Source: Coriaria nepalensis
Taxonomy: Eukaryota > Streptophyta > Magnoliopsida > Cucurbitales > Coriariaceae
Direction: 5' to 3'
DNA: 64,000 bases
Assembly (NCBI GenBank): GCA_027186245.1
Contig: CP114482.1
Span: 13,783,209-13,847,208 of the forward strand
This document shows, one piece after another, positions 1 through 12,655 of this stretch. The notes under the pieces were generated by a model. It made no database searches and had not been told where the DNA came from. It was given only the letters and a program-made list of their open reading frames with translations. The translations under genes and the position numbers were made by a program. Every line of letters starts with the position of its first letter. The first letter of the stretch is position 1.

Positions 1-25
1 AATAGACGCAAAAATATGACTTTAA
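1..25 (+). repeat. Partial monomer at left edge (end of subunit C)
   Basis: The window opens inside the last part of a C subunit (AATAGACGCAAAAATATGAC, then TTTAA) just before the first complete monomer at 26. The array therefore extends beyond the left edge. Confidence 0.95.
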
Positions 26-2130
26 GGCTAAAAAAATGGATAGTTGCCTTCAATAGGTCAATTGCAAGTTATGCATGAAAGTCGTGTCTTAAATGCAAAA
101 GTAGAATTGGTTCGAAGTGCTTCAAAACAATTTAATGACATGAAAATACTGAATGATATGCTTTTTATGGCTAAAACAATGCATTGTTGTCTTCAATAGC
201 CTAATTGCAAGTTATGTAAGAAAATCATGTTTGAAGGGCGAAAATAGAATTCGTTCGACTTAATTTAGAATGATTTAACGACTAGAAGAGACTCATTGAC
301 ATGACTTTAAGGCTAAATAAATGCATTGTTGCCTTCAATAGATCAACTCCAAGTTATGCACGAAAGTCATGTTTAAAGCCCGAATTTCATTCGAAGTGAT
401 TTAGAATGATTTACTGACTAAAAGAGACGCAATAATATGACTTTAAGGCTAAAAAAATGGATAGTTGACTTCAATAGATCAATTGCAAGTTATGCATGAA
501 AGTCGTGTCTTAAATGCAAAAATAGAATTGGTTCGAAGTGCTTCCAAACAATTTAATGACATGAAAGGACTGAATGATATGCTATTTATGGCTAAAAAAA
601 TGCATTGTTGTCTTCAATAGCCTAATTGCAAGTTATGTAAGAAAATCATGTTTGAAGGGCGAAAATAGAATTCGTTCGACTTAATTTAGAATGATTTAAC
701 GACTAGAAGAGACTCATTGACATGAGTTTAAGGCTAAACAAATGCATTGTTGCCTTCAATACATCAACTGCAGGTTATGCACGAAAGTCATGTCTAAAGG
801 CCGAATTTCATTCAAAGTGATTTAGAATGATTTACTGACTAAAAGAGACGCAATAATATGACTTTAAGGCTAAAAAAATGGATAGTTGACTTCAATAGAT
901 CAATTGCAAGTTATGCATGAAAGTCGTGTCTTAAATGCAAAAGGAGAATTGGTTCGAAGTGCTTCCAAACAATTTAATGACATGAAAACACTGAATGATA
1001 TGCTTTTTAAGGCTAAAACAATGCATTGTTGTCTTCAATAGCCTAATTGCAAGTTATGTAAGAAAATCATGTTTGAAGGGCGAAAATAGAATTCGTTCGA
1101 CTTAATTTAGAATGATTTAACGACTAGAAGAGACTCATTGACATGACTTTAAGGCTAAACAAATGCATTGTTGCCTTCAATACATCAACTGCAAGTTATG
1201 CACGAAAGTCATGTTTAAACACCGAATTTCATTTGAAGTTATTTAGAATGATTTACTGACTAAAAGAGACGCAATAATATGACTTTAAGGCTAAAAAAAT
1301 GGATAGTTGACTTCAATAGATCAATTGCAAGTTATGCGTGAAAGTCGTGTCTTAAATGCAAAAATAGAATTGGTTCGAAGTGCTTCCAAACAATTTAATG
1401 ACATGAAAGGACTGAATGATATGCTTTTTATGGCTAAAACAATGCATTGTTGTCTTCAATAGCCTAATTGCAAGTTATGTAATAAAATCATGTTTGAAGG
1501 GCGAAAATAGAATTCGTTCGACTTAATTTAGAATGATTTAACGGCTAGAAGAGACTCATTGACATGACTTTAAGGCTAAACAAATGCATTGTTGCCTTCA
1601 ATAGATCAACTCCAAGTTATGCACGAAAGTCATGTTTAAAGGCCGAATTTCATTCGAAGTGATTTAGAATGATTTACTGACTAAAAGAGACGCAACAATA
1701 TGACTTCAAGGCTAAAAAAATGGATAGTTGACTTCAATAGATCAATTGCAAGTTATGCATGAAAGTCGTGTCTTAAATGCAAAAATAGAATTGGTTCGAA
1801 GTGCTTCAAAACAATTTAATGACATGAAAGGACTGAATGATATGCTTTTTATGGCTAAAACAATGCATTGTTGTCTTCAATAGCCTAATTGCAAGTTATT
1901 GAAGAAAATCATGTTTGAAGTGCGAAAATAGAATTCGTTCGACTTACTTTAGAATGATTTAACGACTAGAAGAGACTCTTTTGCATGACTTTAAGGCTAA
2001 ACAAATGCATTGTTACCTTCAATACATCAACTGCAAGTTATGCACGAAAGTCATGTTTAAAGGCCGAATTTCATTTGAAGTGATTTAGAATGATTTATTG
2101 ACTAAAAGAGACGCAATAATATGACTTTAA

Positions 2131-2273
2131 GGCTAAAAAAATGGATAGTTGACTTCAATAGATCAATTGCAAGTTATGCATGAAAGTCGTGTCTTAAATG
2201 CAAAAATAGAATTGGTTCGAAGTGCTTCCAAACAATTTAATGACATGAAAAGACTGAATGATACGCTTTTTAT
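2131..2273 (+). repeat. Subunit A of the monomer (143 bp)
   Basis: The first of three related subunits. Landmarks in order: GGCTAAAAAAATG, GTTG.CTTCAATAGATCAATT, GCAAGTTATGCATGAAAGTC, ATAGAATTGGTTCGAAGTGC, CAATTTAATGACATGAAAAG. Each has a counterpart at a similar offset in B and C, which is the evidence for common origin. A has the longest A-tract of the monomer, usually seven A residues. Confidence 0.88.
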
Positions 2274-2415
2274 GGCTAAAACAATGCATTGTTGTCTTCA
2301 ATAGCCTAATTGCAAGTTATGTAAGAAAATCATGTTTGAAGGGCGAAAATAGAATTCGTTCGACTTAATTTAGAATGATTTAACGACTAGAAGAGACTCA
2401 TTGACATGACTTTAA
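2274..2415 (+). repeat. Subunit B of the monomer (142 bp)
   Basis: The second subunit. Counterpart landmarks: GGCTAAAACAATGCATTG, TTGTCTTCAATAGCCTAATT, GCAAGTTATGTAAGAAAATC, ATAGAATTCGTTCGACTTAA, GAATGATTTAACGACTAGAA. It holds the EcoRI site and four of the roughly ten CpGs of a consensus monomer. The last 60 bases resemble the end of C more than the end of A. Confidence 0.88.
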
Positions 2416-2551
2416 GGCTAAACAAATGCATTGTTGCCTTCAATACATCAACTGCAAGTTATGCACGAAAGTCATGTTTAAACACCGAATTTCATTTGAA
2501 GTTATTTAGAATGATTTATTGACTAAAAGAGACGCAATAATATGACTTTAA
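2416..2551 (+). repeat. Subunit C of the monomer (136 bp)
   Basis: The third and shortest subunit. Landmarks: GGCTAAACAAATGCATTG, TTGCCTTCAATACATCAACT, GCAAGTTATGCACGAAAGTC, CCGAATTTCATT, GAATGATTTA then TGACTAAAAGAGACGC. Copies through the array fall into two recurrent forms, GATCAACTCC and CATCAACTGC. Most copies carry the short inverted repeat CGAAT-TTC-ATTCG. Confidence 0.88.
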
Positions 2552-4235
2552 GGCTAAAAAAATGCATAGTTGCCTTCAATAGGTCAATTGCAAGTTATGT
2601 ATGAAAGTCGTGTCTCAAATGGAAAAATAGAATTGGTTCGAAGTGCTTCCAAACAATTTAATGATATGAAAAGACTGAATGATATGCTTTTTATGGCTAA
2701 AACAATGCATTGTTGTCTTCAATAGCCTAATTGCAAGTTATGTAAGAAAATCATGTTCGAAGGGCGAAAATAGATTTCGTTCGACTTAATTTAGAATGAT
2801 TTAACGACTAGAAGAGACTCATTGACATGACTTTAAGGCAAAACAAATGCATTGTTGCCTTCAATAGATCAACTCAAAGTTATGCACGAAAGTCATGTTT
2901 AAAGGCCGAATTTCATTCGAAGTGATTTGGAATGATTTACTGACTAAAATAGACGCAAAAATATGACTTTAAGGCTAAAAAAATGGATAGTTGCCTTCAA
3001 TAGATCAATTGCAAGTTATGCATGAAAGTCGTGTCTTAAATGCAAAAATAGAATTGGTTCGAAGTGCTTCCAAACAATTTAATGACATGAAAAGACTGAA
3101 TGATACCCTTTTTATGGCTAAAACAATGCATTGTTGTCTTCAATAGCCTAATTGCAAGTTATGTAAGAAAATCATGTTTGAAGGGCGAAAATAGAATTCG
3201 TTCGACTTAATTTAGAATGATTTAACGACTATAAGAGACTCATTGACATGACTTTAAGGCTAAACAAATGCATTGTTGCCTTCAATAGATCAACACCAAG
3301 TTATGCACGAAAGTCATGTTTAAAGGCCGAATTTCATTCGAAGTGATTTAGAATGATTTACTGACTAAAAGAGACGCAATAATATGACTTTAAGGCTAAA
3401 AAAATGGATAGTTGACTTCAATAGATCAATTGCAAGTTATGCATGAAAGTCGTGTCTTAAATGCAAAAATAGAATTGGTTCGAAGTGCTTCCAAACAATT
3501 TAATGACATGAAAGGACTGAATGATATGCTTTTTATGGCTAAAACAATGCATTGTTGTTTTCAATAGCGTAATTGCAAGTTATGTAAGAAAATCATGTTT
3601 GAAGGGCGAAAATAGAATTCGTTCGACTTAATTTAGAATGATTTAATGACTAGAAGAGACTCATTGACATGACTTTAAGGCTAAACAAATGCATTGTTGC
3701 CTTCAATAGATCAACATCAAGTTATGCACGAAAGTCATGTTTAAAGGCCGAATTTCATTCAAAGTGATTTAGAATGATTTACTGACTAAAAGAGATGCAA
3801 TAATATGACTTTAAGGCTAAAAAAATGGATAGTTGCCTTCAATAGATCAATTGCAAGTTATGCATGAAAGTCGTGTCTTAAATGGAAAAATAGAATTGGT
3901 TCGAAGTGCTTCCAAACAATTTAATGACATGAAAAGACCGAATGATACGCTTTTTATGGCTAAAACAATGCATTGTTGTCTTCAATAGCCTAATTGCAAG
4001 TTATGTAAGAAAATCATGTTTGAAGGGCGAAAATAGAATTCGTTCGACTTAATTTAGAATGATTTAACGACTAGAAGAGACTCATTGGCATGACTTTAAG
4101 GCTAAACAAATGCATTGTTGCCTTCAATACATCAACTGCAAGTTATGCACGAAAGTCATGTTTAAAGGCCGAATTTCATTTGAAGTGATTTAGAATGATT
4201 TACTGACTAAAATAGACGCAAAAATATGACTTTAA

Positions 4236-6340
4236 GGCTAAAAAAATGGATAGTTGCCTTCAATAGATCAATTGCAAGTTATGTATGAAAGTCGTGTCTC
4301 AAATGCACAAATAGAATTTTTTCGAAGTGCTTCCAAACAATTTAATGATATGAAAAGACTGAATGATATGTTTTTTATGGCTAAAACAATGCATTGTTGT
4401 CTTCAATGGATTAATTGCGAGTTATGTAATAAAATCATGTTTGAAGGGCAAAAATAGAATTCGTTCGACTTAATTTAGAATGATTTAACGACTAGAAGAG
4501 ACTCATTGACATGACTTTAAGGCTAAACAAATGCATTGTTGCCTTCAATAGATCAACTCCAAGTTATGCACGAAAGTCATGCTTAAAGGCCGAATTTCAT
4601 TCGCAGTGATTTAGAATGATCTACTGACTAAAAGAGATGCAATAATATGACTTTAAGGCTAAAAAAATGGATAGTTGACTTCAATAGATCAATTGCAAGT
4701 TATGCATGAAAGTCGTGTCTTAAATGCAAAAAGAGAATTGGTTCGAAGTGCTTCCAAACAATTTAATGACATGAAAACACTGAATGATATGCTTTTCAAG
4801 GCTAAAACAATGCATTGTTGTCTTCAATAGCCTAATTGCAAGTTATGTAATAAAATCATGTTTGAAGGGCGAAAATAGAATTCTTTCGTCTTAATTTAGA
4901 ATGATTTAACGACTAGAAGAGACTCATTGACATGACTTTAAGGCTAAACAAATGCATTGTTGCCTTCAATACATCAACTGCAAGTTATGCACGAAAGTCA
5001 TGTTTAAAGGCCGAATTTCATTTGATGTGATTTAGAATGATTTATTGACTAAAATAGACGCAAAAATATGACTTTAAGGCTAAAAAATAGGATAGTTGCC
5101 TTCAATAGATCAATTGCAACTTATGTATGAAAGTCGTGTCTCAAATGCACAAATAGAATTTTTTCGAAGTGCTTCCAAACAATTTAATGATATGAAAAGA
5201 CTGAATGATATGCTTTTTATGGCTAAAACAATGCATTGTTGTCTTCAATGGATTAATTGCGAGTTATGTAATAAAATCATGTTTGAAGGGCGAAAATAGA
5301 ATTCGTTCGACTTAATTTAGAATGATTTATTGACTAGAAGAGACTCATTGACATGACTTTAGGGCGAAACAAATGCATTGTTGCCTTCAATAGATCAACT
5401 CCAAGTTATGCACGAAAGTCATGTTTAAAGGCCGAATTTCATTCAAAGTGATTTAGAATGATTTACAGACTAAAAGAGACGCAATAATATGACTTTAAGG
5501 CTAAAAAAATGGATAGTTGACTTCAATAGATCAATTGCAAGTTATGCATGAAAGTCGTGTCTTAAATGCAAAAATAGAATTGGTTCGAAGTGCTTCCAAA
5601 CAATTTAATGACATGAAAACACTGAATGATATGCTTTTTATGGCTAAAACAATGCATTGTTGTCTTCAATAGCCTAATTGCAAGTTATGTAAGAAAATCA
5701 TGTTTGAAGGGCGAAAATAGAATTCGTTCGACTTAATTTAGAATGATTTAACGACTAGAAGAGACTCATTGGCATGACTTTAAGGCTAAACAAATGCATT
5801 GTTGCCTTCAATACATCAACTGCAAGTTATGCACGAAAGTCATGTTTAAAGGCCGAATTTCATTCGAAGTGATTTAGACTGATTTACTGACTAAAATAGA
5901 CGCAAAAATATGACTTTAAGGCTTAAAAAATGGATAGTTGCCTTCAACAGATCAATTGCAAGTTATGTATGAAAGTCGTGTCTCAAATGCACAAATAGAA
6001 TTTTTTCGAAGTGCTTCCAAACAATTTAATGATATGAAAAGACTGAATGATGTGCTTTTTATGGCTAAAACAATGCATTTTTGTCTTCAATAGCCTAGTT
6101 GCAAGTTATGCAATAAAATCATGTTTGAAGGGCGAAAATAAAATTCGTTCGACTTAATTTAGAATGATTTAACGACTAGAAGAGACTCATTGACATGACT
6201 TTAAGGCTAAACAAATGCATTGTTGCCTTCAATAGATCAACTCCAAGTTATGCACGAAAGTCATGTTTAAAGGCCGAATTTCATTCGAAGTGATTTAGAA
6301 TGATTTACTGACTAAAAGAGACGCAATAATATGACTTTAA
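4236..6340 (+). repeat. Five-monomer block, copy 1
   Basis: Five monomers whose private variants recur in the same order at 7183-9708. The shared markers include GAATTTTTTCGAAG and TATGTTTTTTATGG in the monomer at 4236, the tract TAAAAAATAGGATAG at about 5085 and GATGTGCTTTTTATGG with ATGCATTTTTGTC at about 6049-6085. The first two monomers match at an offset of 2947 bp (7 x 421) and the last three at 3368 bp (8 x 421). Confidence 0.8.
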
Positions 6341-7182
6341 GGCTAAAAAAATGGATAGTTGACTTCAATAGATCAATTGCAAGTTATGCATGAAAGTCGT
6401 GTCTTAAATGCAAAAATAGAATTGGTTCGAAGTGCTTCCAAACAATTTAATGACATGAAAAGACTGAATGATACGCTTTTTATGGCTAAAACAATGCATT
6501 GTTGTCTTCAATAGCGTAATTGCAAGTTATTTAAGAAAATCATGTTTGAAGGGCGAAAATAGAATTCGTTTGACTTAATTTAGAACAATTCAACGACTAG
6601 AAGAGACTCATTGACATGACTTTAAGGCTAAACAAATGCATTGTTGCCTTCAATAGATCAACATGAAGTTATGCACGAAAGTCATGTTTAAAGGCCGAAT
6701 TTCATTCAAAGTGATTTAGAATGATTTACTGACTAAAAGAGACGCAATAATATGACTTTAAGGCCAAAAAAATGGATAGTAACCTTCAATAGATCAATTG
6801 GAAGTTATGCATGAAAGTCGTGTCTTAAATGCAAAAATAGAATTGGTTTGAAGTGCTTCCAAACAATTTAATGACATGAAAAGACTGAATGATACGCTTT
6901 TTATGGCTAAAACAATGCATTGTTGTCTTCAATAGCCTAATTGCAAGTTATGTAAGAAAATCATGTTTGAAGGGCGAAAATAGAATTCGTTCGACTTAAT
7001 TTAGAATGATTTAACGACTAGAAGAGACTCATTGGCATGACTTTAAGGCTAAACAAATGCATTGTTGCCTTCAATACATCAACTGCAAGTTATGCACGAA
7101 AGTCATGTTTAAAGGCCGAATTTCATTTGAAGTGATTTAGAATGATTTACTGACTAAAAGAGACGCAAAAATATGACTTTAA
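6341..7182 (+). repeat. Two left-type monomers between block copies
   Basis: Ordinary 421-bp monomers at 6341 and 6762. The first has a variant B end (AGAACAATTCAACGAC at about 6591), the second a GGCCAAAAAAATGGATAGTA start. Nothing other than satellite is visible. Confidence 0.85.
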
Positions 7183-9708
7183 GGCTAAAAAAATGGATAG
7201 TTGCCTTCAATAGATCAATTGCAAGTTATGTATGAAAGTCGTGTCTCAAATGCACAAATAGAATTTTTTCGAAGTGCTTCCAAACAATTTAATGATATGA
7301 AAAGACTGAATGATATGTTTTTTATGGCTAAAACAATGCATTGTTGTCTTCAATGGATTAATTGCGAGTTATGTAATAAAATCATGTTTGAAGGGCAAAA
7401 ATAGAATTCGTTCGACTTGATTTAGAATGATTTAACGACTAGAAGAGACTCATTGACATGACTTTAAGGCTAAACAAATGCATTGTTGCCTTCAATAGAT
7501 CAACTCCAAGTTATGCACGAAAGTCATGTTTAAAGGCCGAATTTCATTCGCAGTGATTTAGAATGATCTACTGACTAAAAGAGACGCAATAATATGACTT
7601 TAAGGCTAAAAAAATGGATAGTTGACTTCAATAGATCAATTGCAAGTTATGCATGAAAGTCGTGTCTTAAATGCAAAAAGAGAATCGGTTCGAAGTGCTT
7701 CCAAACAATTTAATGACATGAAAACACTGAATGATATGCTTTTCAAGGCTAAAACAATGCATTGTTGTCTTCAATAGCCTAATTGCAAGTTATGTAATAA
7801 AATCATGTTTGAAGGGCGAAAATAGAATTCGTTCGACTTAATTTAGAATGATTTAACGACTAGAAGAGACTCATTGACATGACTTTAAGGCTAAACAAAT
7901 GCATTGTTGCCTTCAATACATCAACTGCAAGTTATGCACGAAAGTCATGTTTAAAGGCCGAATTTCATTTGAAGTGATTTAGAATGATTTACTGACTAAA
8001 ATAGACACAAAAATATGACTTTAAGGCTAAAAAAATGGATAGTTGCCTTCAGTAGATCAATTGCAAGTTATGTATGAAAGTCGTGTCTCAAATGCACAAA
8101 TAGAATTTTTTCGAAGTGCTTCCAAACAATTTAATGACATGAAAAGACTGAATGATACGCTTTTTATGGCTAAAACAATGCATTGTTGTCTTCAATAGCC
8201 TAATTGCAAGTTATGTAAGAAAATCATGTTTGAAGGGCGAAAATAGAATTCGTTCGACTTAATTTAGAATGATTTAACGACTAGAAGAGACTCATTGACA
8301 TGACTTTAAGGCTAAACAAATGCATTGTTGCCTTCAATACATCAACTGCAAGTTATGCACGAAAGTCATGTTTAAAGGCCGAATTTCATTTGAAGTGATT
8401 TAGAATGATTTACTGACTAAAATAGACGCAAAAATATGACTTTAAGGCTAAAAAATAGGATAGTTGCCTTCAATAGATCAATTGCAACTTATGTATGAAA
8501 GTCGTGTCTCAAATGCACAAATAGAATTTTTTCGAAGTGCTTCCAAACAATTTAATGATATGAAAAGACTGAATGATATGCTTTTTATGGCTAAAACAAT
8601 GCATTGTTGTCTTCAATGGATTAATTGCGAGTTATGTAATAAAATCATGTTTGAAGGGCGAAAATAGAATTCGTTCGACTTAATTTAGAATGATTTAACG
8701 ACTAGAAGAGACTCATTGACATGACTTTAAGGCTAAACAAATGCATTGTTGCCTTCAATAGATCAACTCCAAGTTATGCACGAAAGTCATGTTTAAAGGC
8801 CGAATTTCATTCAAAGTGATTTAGAATGATTTACAGACTAAAAGAGACGCAATAATATGACTTTAAGGCTAAAAAAATGGATAGTTGACTTCAATAGATC
8901 AATTGCAAGTTATGCATGAAAGTCGTGTCTTAAATGCAAAAATAGAATTGGTTCGAAGTGCTTCCAAACAATTTAATGACATGAAAACACTGAATGATAT
9001 GCTTTTTATGGCTAAAACAATGCATTGTTGTCTTCAATAGCCTAATTGCAAGTTATGTAAGAAAATCATGTTTGAAGGGCGAAAATAGAATTCGTTCGAC
9101 TTAATTTAGAATGATTTAACGACCAGAAGAGACTCATTGGCATGACTTTAATGCTAAACAAATGCATTGTTGCCTTCAATACATCAACTGCAAGTTATGC
9201 ACGAAAGTCATGTTTAAAGGCCGAATTTCATTCGAAGTGATTTAGACTGATTTACTGACTAAAATAGACGCAAAAATATGACTTTAAGGCTTAAAAAATG
9301 GATAGTTGCCTTCAACAGATCAATTGCAAGTTATGTATGAAAGTCGTGTCTCAAATGCACAAATAGAATTTTTTCGAAGTGCTTCCAAACAATTTAATGA
9401 TATGAAAAGACTGAATGATGTGCTTTTTATGGCTAAAACAATGCATTTTTGTCTTCAATAGCCTAGTTGCAAGTTATGCAATAAAATCATGTTTGAAGGG
9501 CGAAAATAGAATTCGTTCGACTTAATTTAGAATGATTTAACGACTAGAAGAGACTCATTGACATGACTTTAAGGCTAAACAAATGCATTGTTGCCTTCAA
9601 TAGATCAACTCCAAGTTATGCATGAAAGTCATGTTTAAAGGCCGAATTTCATTTGAAGTGATTTAGAATGATTTACTGACTAAAAGAGACGCAATAATAT
9701 GACTTTAA
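7183..9708 (+). repeat. Six-monomer block, copy 2 with one extra monomer
   Basis: This repeats the order of 4236-6340 but carries one additional monomer at 8025-8445. The extra monomer looks like a hybrid: its start has the GAATTTTTTCGAAG variant, and its second half is the common GATACGC / CAATAGCCTAATTGC form. This is the pattern expected from unequal exchange between misaligned monomers, an inference from the offsets. Confidence 0.78.
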
Positions 9709-12655
9709 GGCCAAAAAAATGGATAGTTGCCTTCAATAGATCAATTGCAAGTTATGTATGAAAGTCGTGTCTTAAATGCACAAATAGAATTTATTCGAAG
9801 TGCTTCCAAACAATTTAATGATATGAAAAGACTGAATGATATGTTTTTTATGGCTAAAACAATGCATTGTTGTCTTCAATGGATTAATTGCGAGTGATGT
9901 AATAAAATCATGTTTGAAGGGTGAAAATAGAATTCGTTCGACTTAATTTAGAATGATTTAACGACTAGAAGAGACTTATTGACATGACTTTAAGGCTAAA
10001 CAAATGCATTGTTGCCTTCAATAGATCAACTCCAAGTTATGCACGAAAGTCATGTTTAAAGGCCGAATTTCATTCGAAGTGATTTAGAATGATGTACTGA
10101 CTAAAAGAGACGCAATAATATGACTTTAAGGCTAAAAAAATGTATAGTTGCCTTCAATAGATCAATTGCAAGTTATGCATGAAAGTCGTGTCTCAAATGG
10201 AAAAATAGAATTGGTTCGAAGTGCTTCCAAACAATTTAATGACATGAAAAGACTGAATGATACGCTTTTTATGGCTAAAACAATGCGTTGCTGTCTTCAA
10301 TAGCCTAATTGCAAGTTATGTAAGAAAATCATGTTTGAAGGGCGAAAATAGAATTCGTTCGACTTAATTTAGAATGATTTAACGACAAGAAGAGACTCAT
10401 TGACATGACTTTAAGGCTAAACAAATGCATTGTTGCCTTCAATACATCAACTGCAAGTTATGCACAAAAGTCATGTTTAAAGGCCGAATTTCATTTGAAG
10501 TGATTTAGAATGATTTACTGACTAAAAGAGACGCAATAATATGACTTTAATGCTAAAAAAATGGATAGTTGCCTTCAATAGATCAATTGCAACTTATGTA
10601 TGAAAGTCGTGTCTCAAATGCACAAATAGAATTTTTTCGAAGTGCTTCCAAACAATTTAATGATATGAAAAGACTGAATGATATGCTTTTTATGGCTAAA
10701 ACAATGCATTGTTGTCTTCAATGGATTAATTGCGAGTTATGTAATAAAATCATGTTTGAAGGGCGAAAATAGAATTCGTTCGACTTAATTTAGAATGATT
10801 TAACGACTAGAAGAGACTCATTGACATGACTTTAAGGCTAAACAAATGCATTGTTGCCTTCAATAGATCAACTCCAAGTTATGCACGAAAGTCATGTTTA
10901 AAGGCCGAATTTCATTCGAAGTGATTTAGAATGATGTACTGACTAAAAGAGACGCAATAATATGACTTTAAGGCTAAAAAAATGGATAGTTGCCTTCAAT
11001 AGATCAATTGCAAGTTATGCATGAAAGTCGTGTCTCAAATGGAAAAATAGAATTGGTTCGAAGTGCTTCCAAACAATTTAATGACATGAAAAGACTGAAT
11101 GATACGCTTTTTATGGCTAAAACAATGCATTGTTGTCTTCAATAGCCTAATTGCAAGTTATGTAAGAAAATCATGTTTGAAGGGCGAAAATAGAATTCGT
11201 TCGACTTAATTTAGAATGATTTAACGACAAGAAGAGACTCATTGACATGACTTTAAGGCTAAACAAATGCATTGTTGCCTTCAATACATCAACTGCAAGT
11301 TATGCACAAAAGTCATGTTTAAAGGCCGAATTTCATTTGAAGTGATTTAGAATGATTTACTGACTAAAAGAGACGCAATAATATGACTTTAATGCTAAAA
11401 AAATGGATAGTTGCCTTCAATAGATCAATTGCAAGTTATGTATGAAAGTCGTGTCTCAAATGGAAAAATAGAATTGGTTCGAAGTGCTTCCAAACAATTT
11501 AATGACATGAAAAGACTGAATGATACGCTTTTTATGGCTAAAACAATGCATTGTTGTCTTCAATAGCCTAATTACAAGTTATGTAAGAAAATCATGTTTG
11601 AAGGGCGAAAATAGAATTCGTTCGACTTAATTTAGAATGATTTAACGACAAGAAGAGACTCATTGACATGACTTTAAGGCTAAACAAATGCATTGTTGCC
11701 TTCAATACATCAACTGCAAGTTATGCACGAAAGTCATGTTTAAAGGCCGAATTTCATTTGAAGTGATTTAGAATGATTTACTGACTAAAATAGACGCAAA
11801 AATATGACTTTAAGGCTAAAAAATAGGATAGTTGCCTTCAATAGATCAATTGCAAGTTATGTATGAAAGTCGTGTCTCAAATGCACAAATAGAATTTTTT
11901 CGAAGTGCTTCCAAACAATTTAATGATATGAAAAGACTGAATGATATGCTTTTTATGGCTAAAACAATGCATTGTTGTCTTCAATGGATTAATTGCGAGT
12001 TATGTAATAAAATCATGTTTGAAGGGTGAAAATAGAATTCGTTCGACTTAATTTAGAATGATTTAACGACTAGAAGAGACTCATTGACATGACTTTCAGG
12101 CTAAACAAATGCATTGTTGCCTTCAATAGATCAACTCCAAGTTATGCACGAAAGTCATGTTTAAAAGCCGAATTTCATTCGAAGTGATTTAGAATGATTT
12201 ACTGACTTAAAGGGACGCAATAGTATGACTTTAAGGCTAAAAAAATGGATAGTTGCCTTCAATAGGTCAATTGCAAGTTATGCAGGAAAGTCGTGTCTTA
12301 AATGCAAAAATAGAATTGGTTCGAAGTGCTTCAAAACAATTTAATGACATGAAAATACTGAATGATATGCTTTTTATGGCTAAAACAATGCATTGTTGTC
12401 TTCAATAGCCTAATTGCAAGTTATGTAAGAAAATCATGTTTGAAGGGCAAAAATAGAATTCGTTCGACTTAATTTAGAATGATTTAACGACTAGAAGAGA
12501 CTCATTGACATGACTTTAAGGCTAAACAAATGCATTGTTGCCTTCAATAGATCAACTCCAAGTTATGCACGAAAGTCATGTTTAAAGGCCGAATTTCATT
12601 CGAAGTGATTTAGAATGATTTACTGACTAAAATAGACGCAAAAATATGACTTTAA
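9709..12655 (+). repeat. Seven-monomer block, copy 1
   Basis: The markers here recur at 18131-20655: GCGAGTGATG at about 9890, the variant ACGACAAGAAG in subunit B (about 10383, 11226 and 11646), ATTACAAG at about 11571 and GAAGGGTGAAAATAG at about 12022. The monomers at 10130 and 10972 are nearly identical and 842 bp apart, consistent with a dimer-sized duplication within this copy. The monomer at 10551 has an open TTG-initiated frame, treated as incidental. Confidence 0.78.

Larger units (their letters stand above)
2131..2551 (+). repeat. Representative left-type monomer (421 bp, subunits A+B+C)
   Basis: A typical monomer of the left half. Subunit A is 2131-2273, B is 2274-2415 and C is 2416-2551 (143, 142 and 136 bp). 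Left-type diagnostic sites: AAATGGATAG in A, TTTTTATGGCTAAAACA at the A/B boundary and CAATAGCCTAATTGC in B. The EcoRI site lies at 2352-2357. The in-frame TAG of CAATAGCC in B closes the frame that is open in some other monomers. Confidence 0.93.
26..4235 (+). repeat. Array segment: ten left-type monomers, no clear HOR
   Basis: Ten consecutive 421-bp monomers with starts from 26 to 3815. The C-subunit forms GATCAACTCC and CATCAACTGC appear in irregular order, so there is no simple dimeric HOR. The EcoRI site is lost at about 2773 (AGATTTCG instead of AGAATTCG). One monomer, at 2552, carries the right-type AAATGCATAG start. Confidence 0.85.

Noticed and set aside
2340..2370. CENP-B box candidate around AATTCGTTCGACTTAA
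   Set aside because: TTCG and the spaced A are present, but the essential CGGG half is absent in every monomer examined.
4254..4457. 67-codon open frames, also at 5096, 7201, 8464, 10569 and many later monomers up to 47524
   Set aside because: They start at TTG, have no promoter or independent context, recur with the satellite period, are closed by TAG in most monomers and are frameshifted in some. The cysteine-containing stretch is a translation of the repeat, not a recognised zinc-binding domain.
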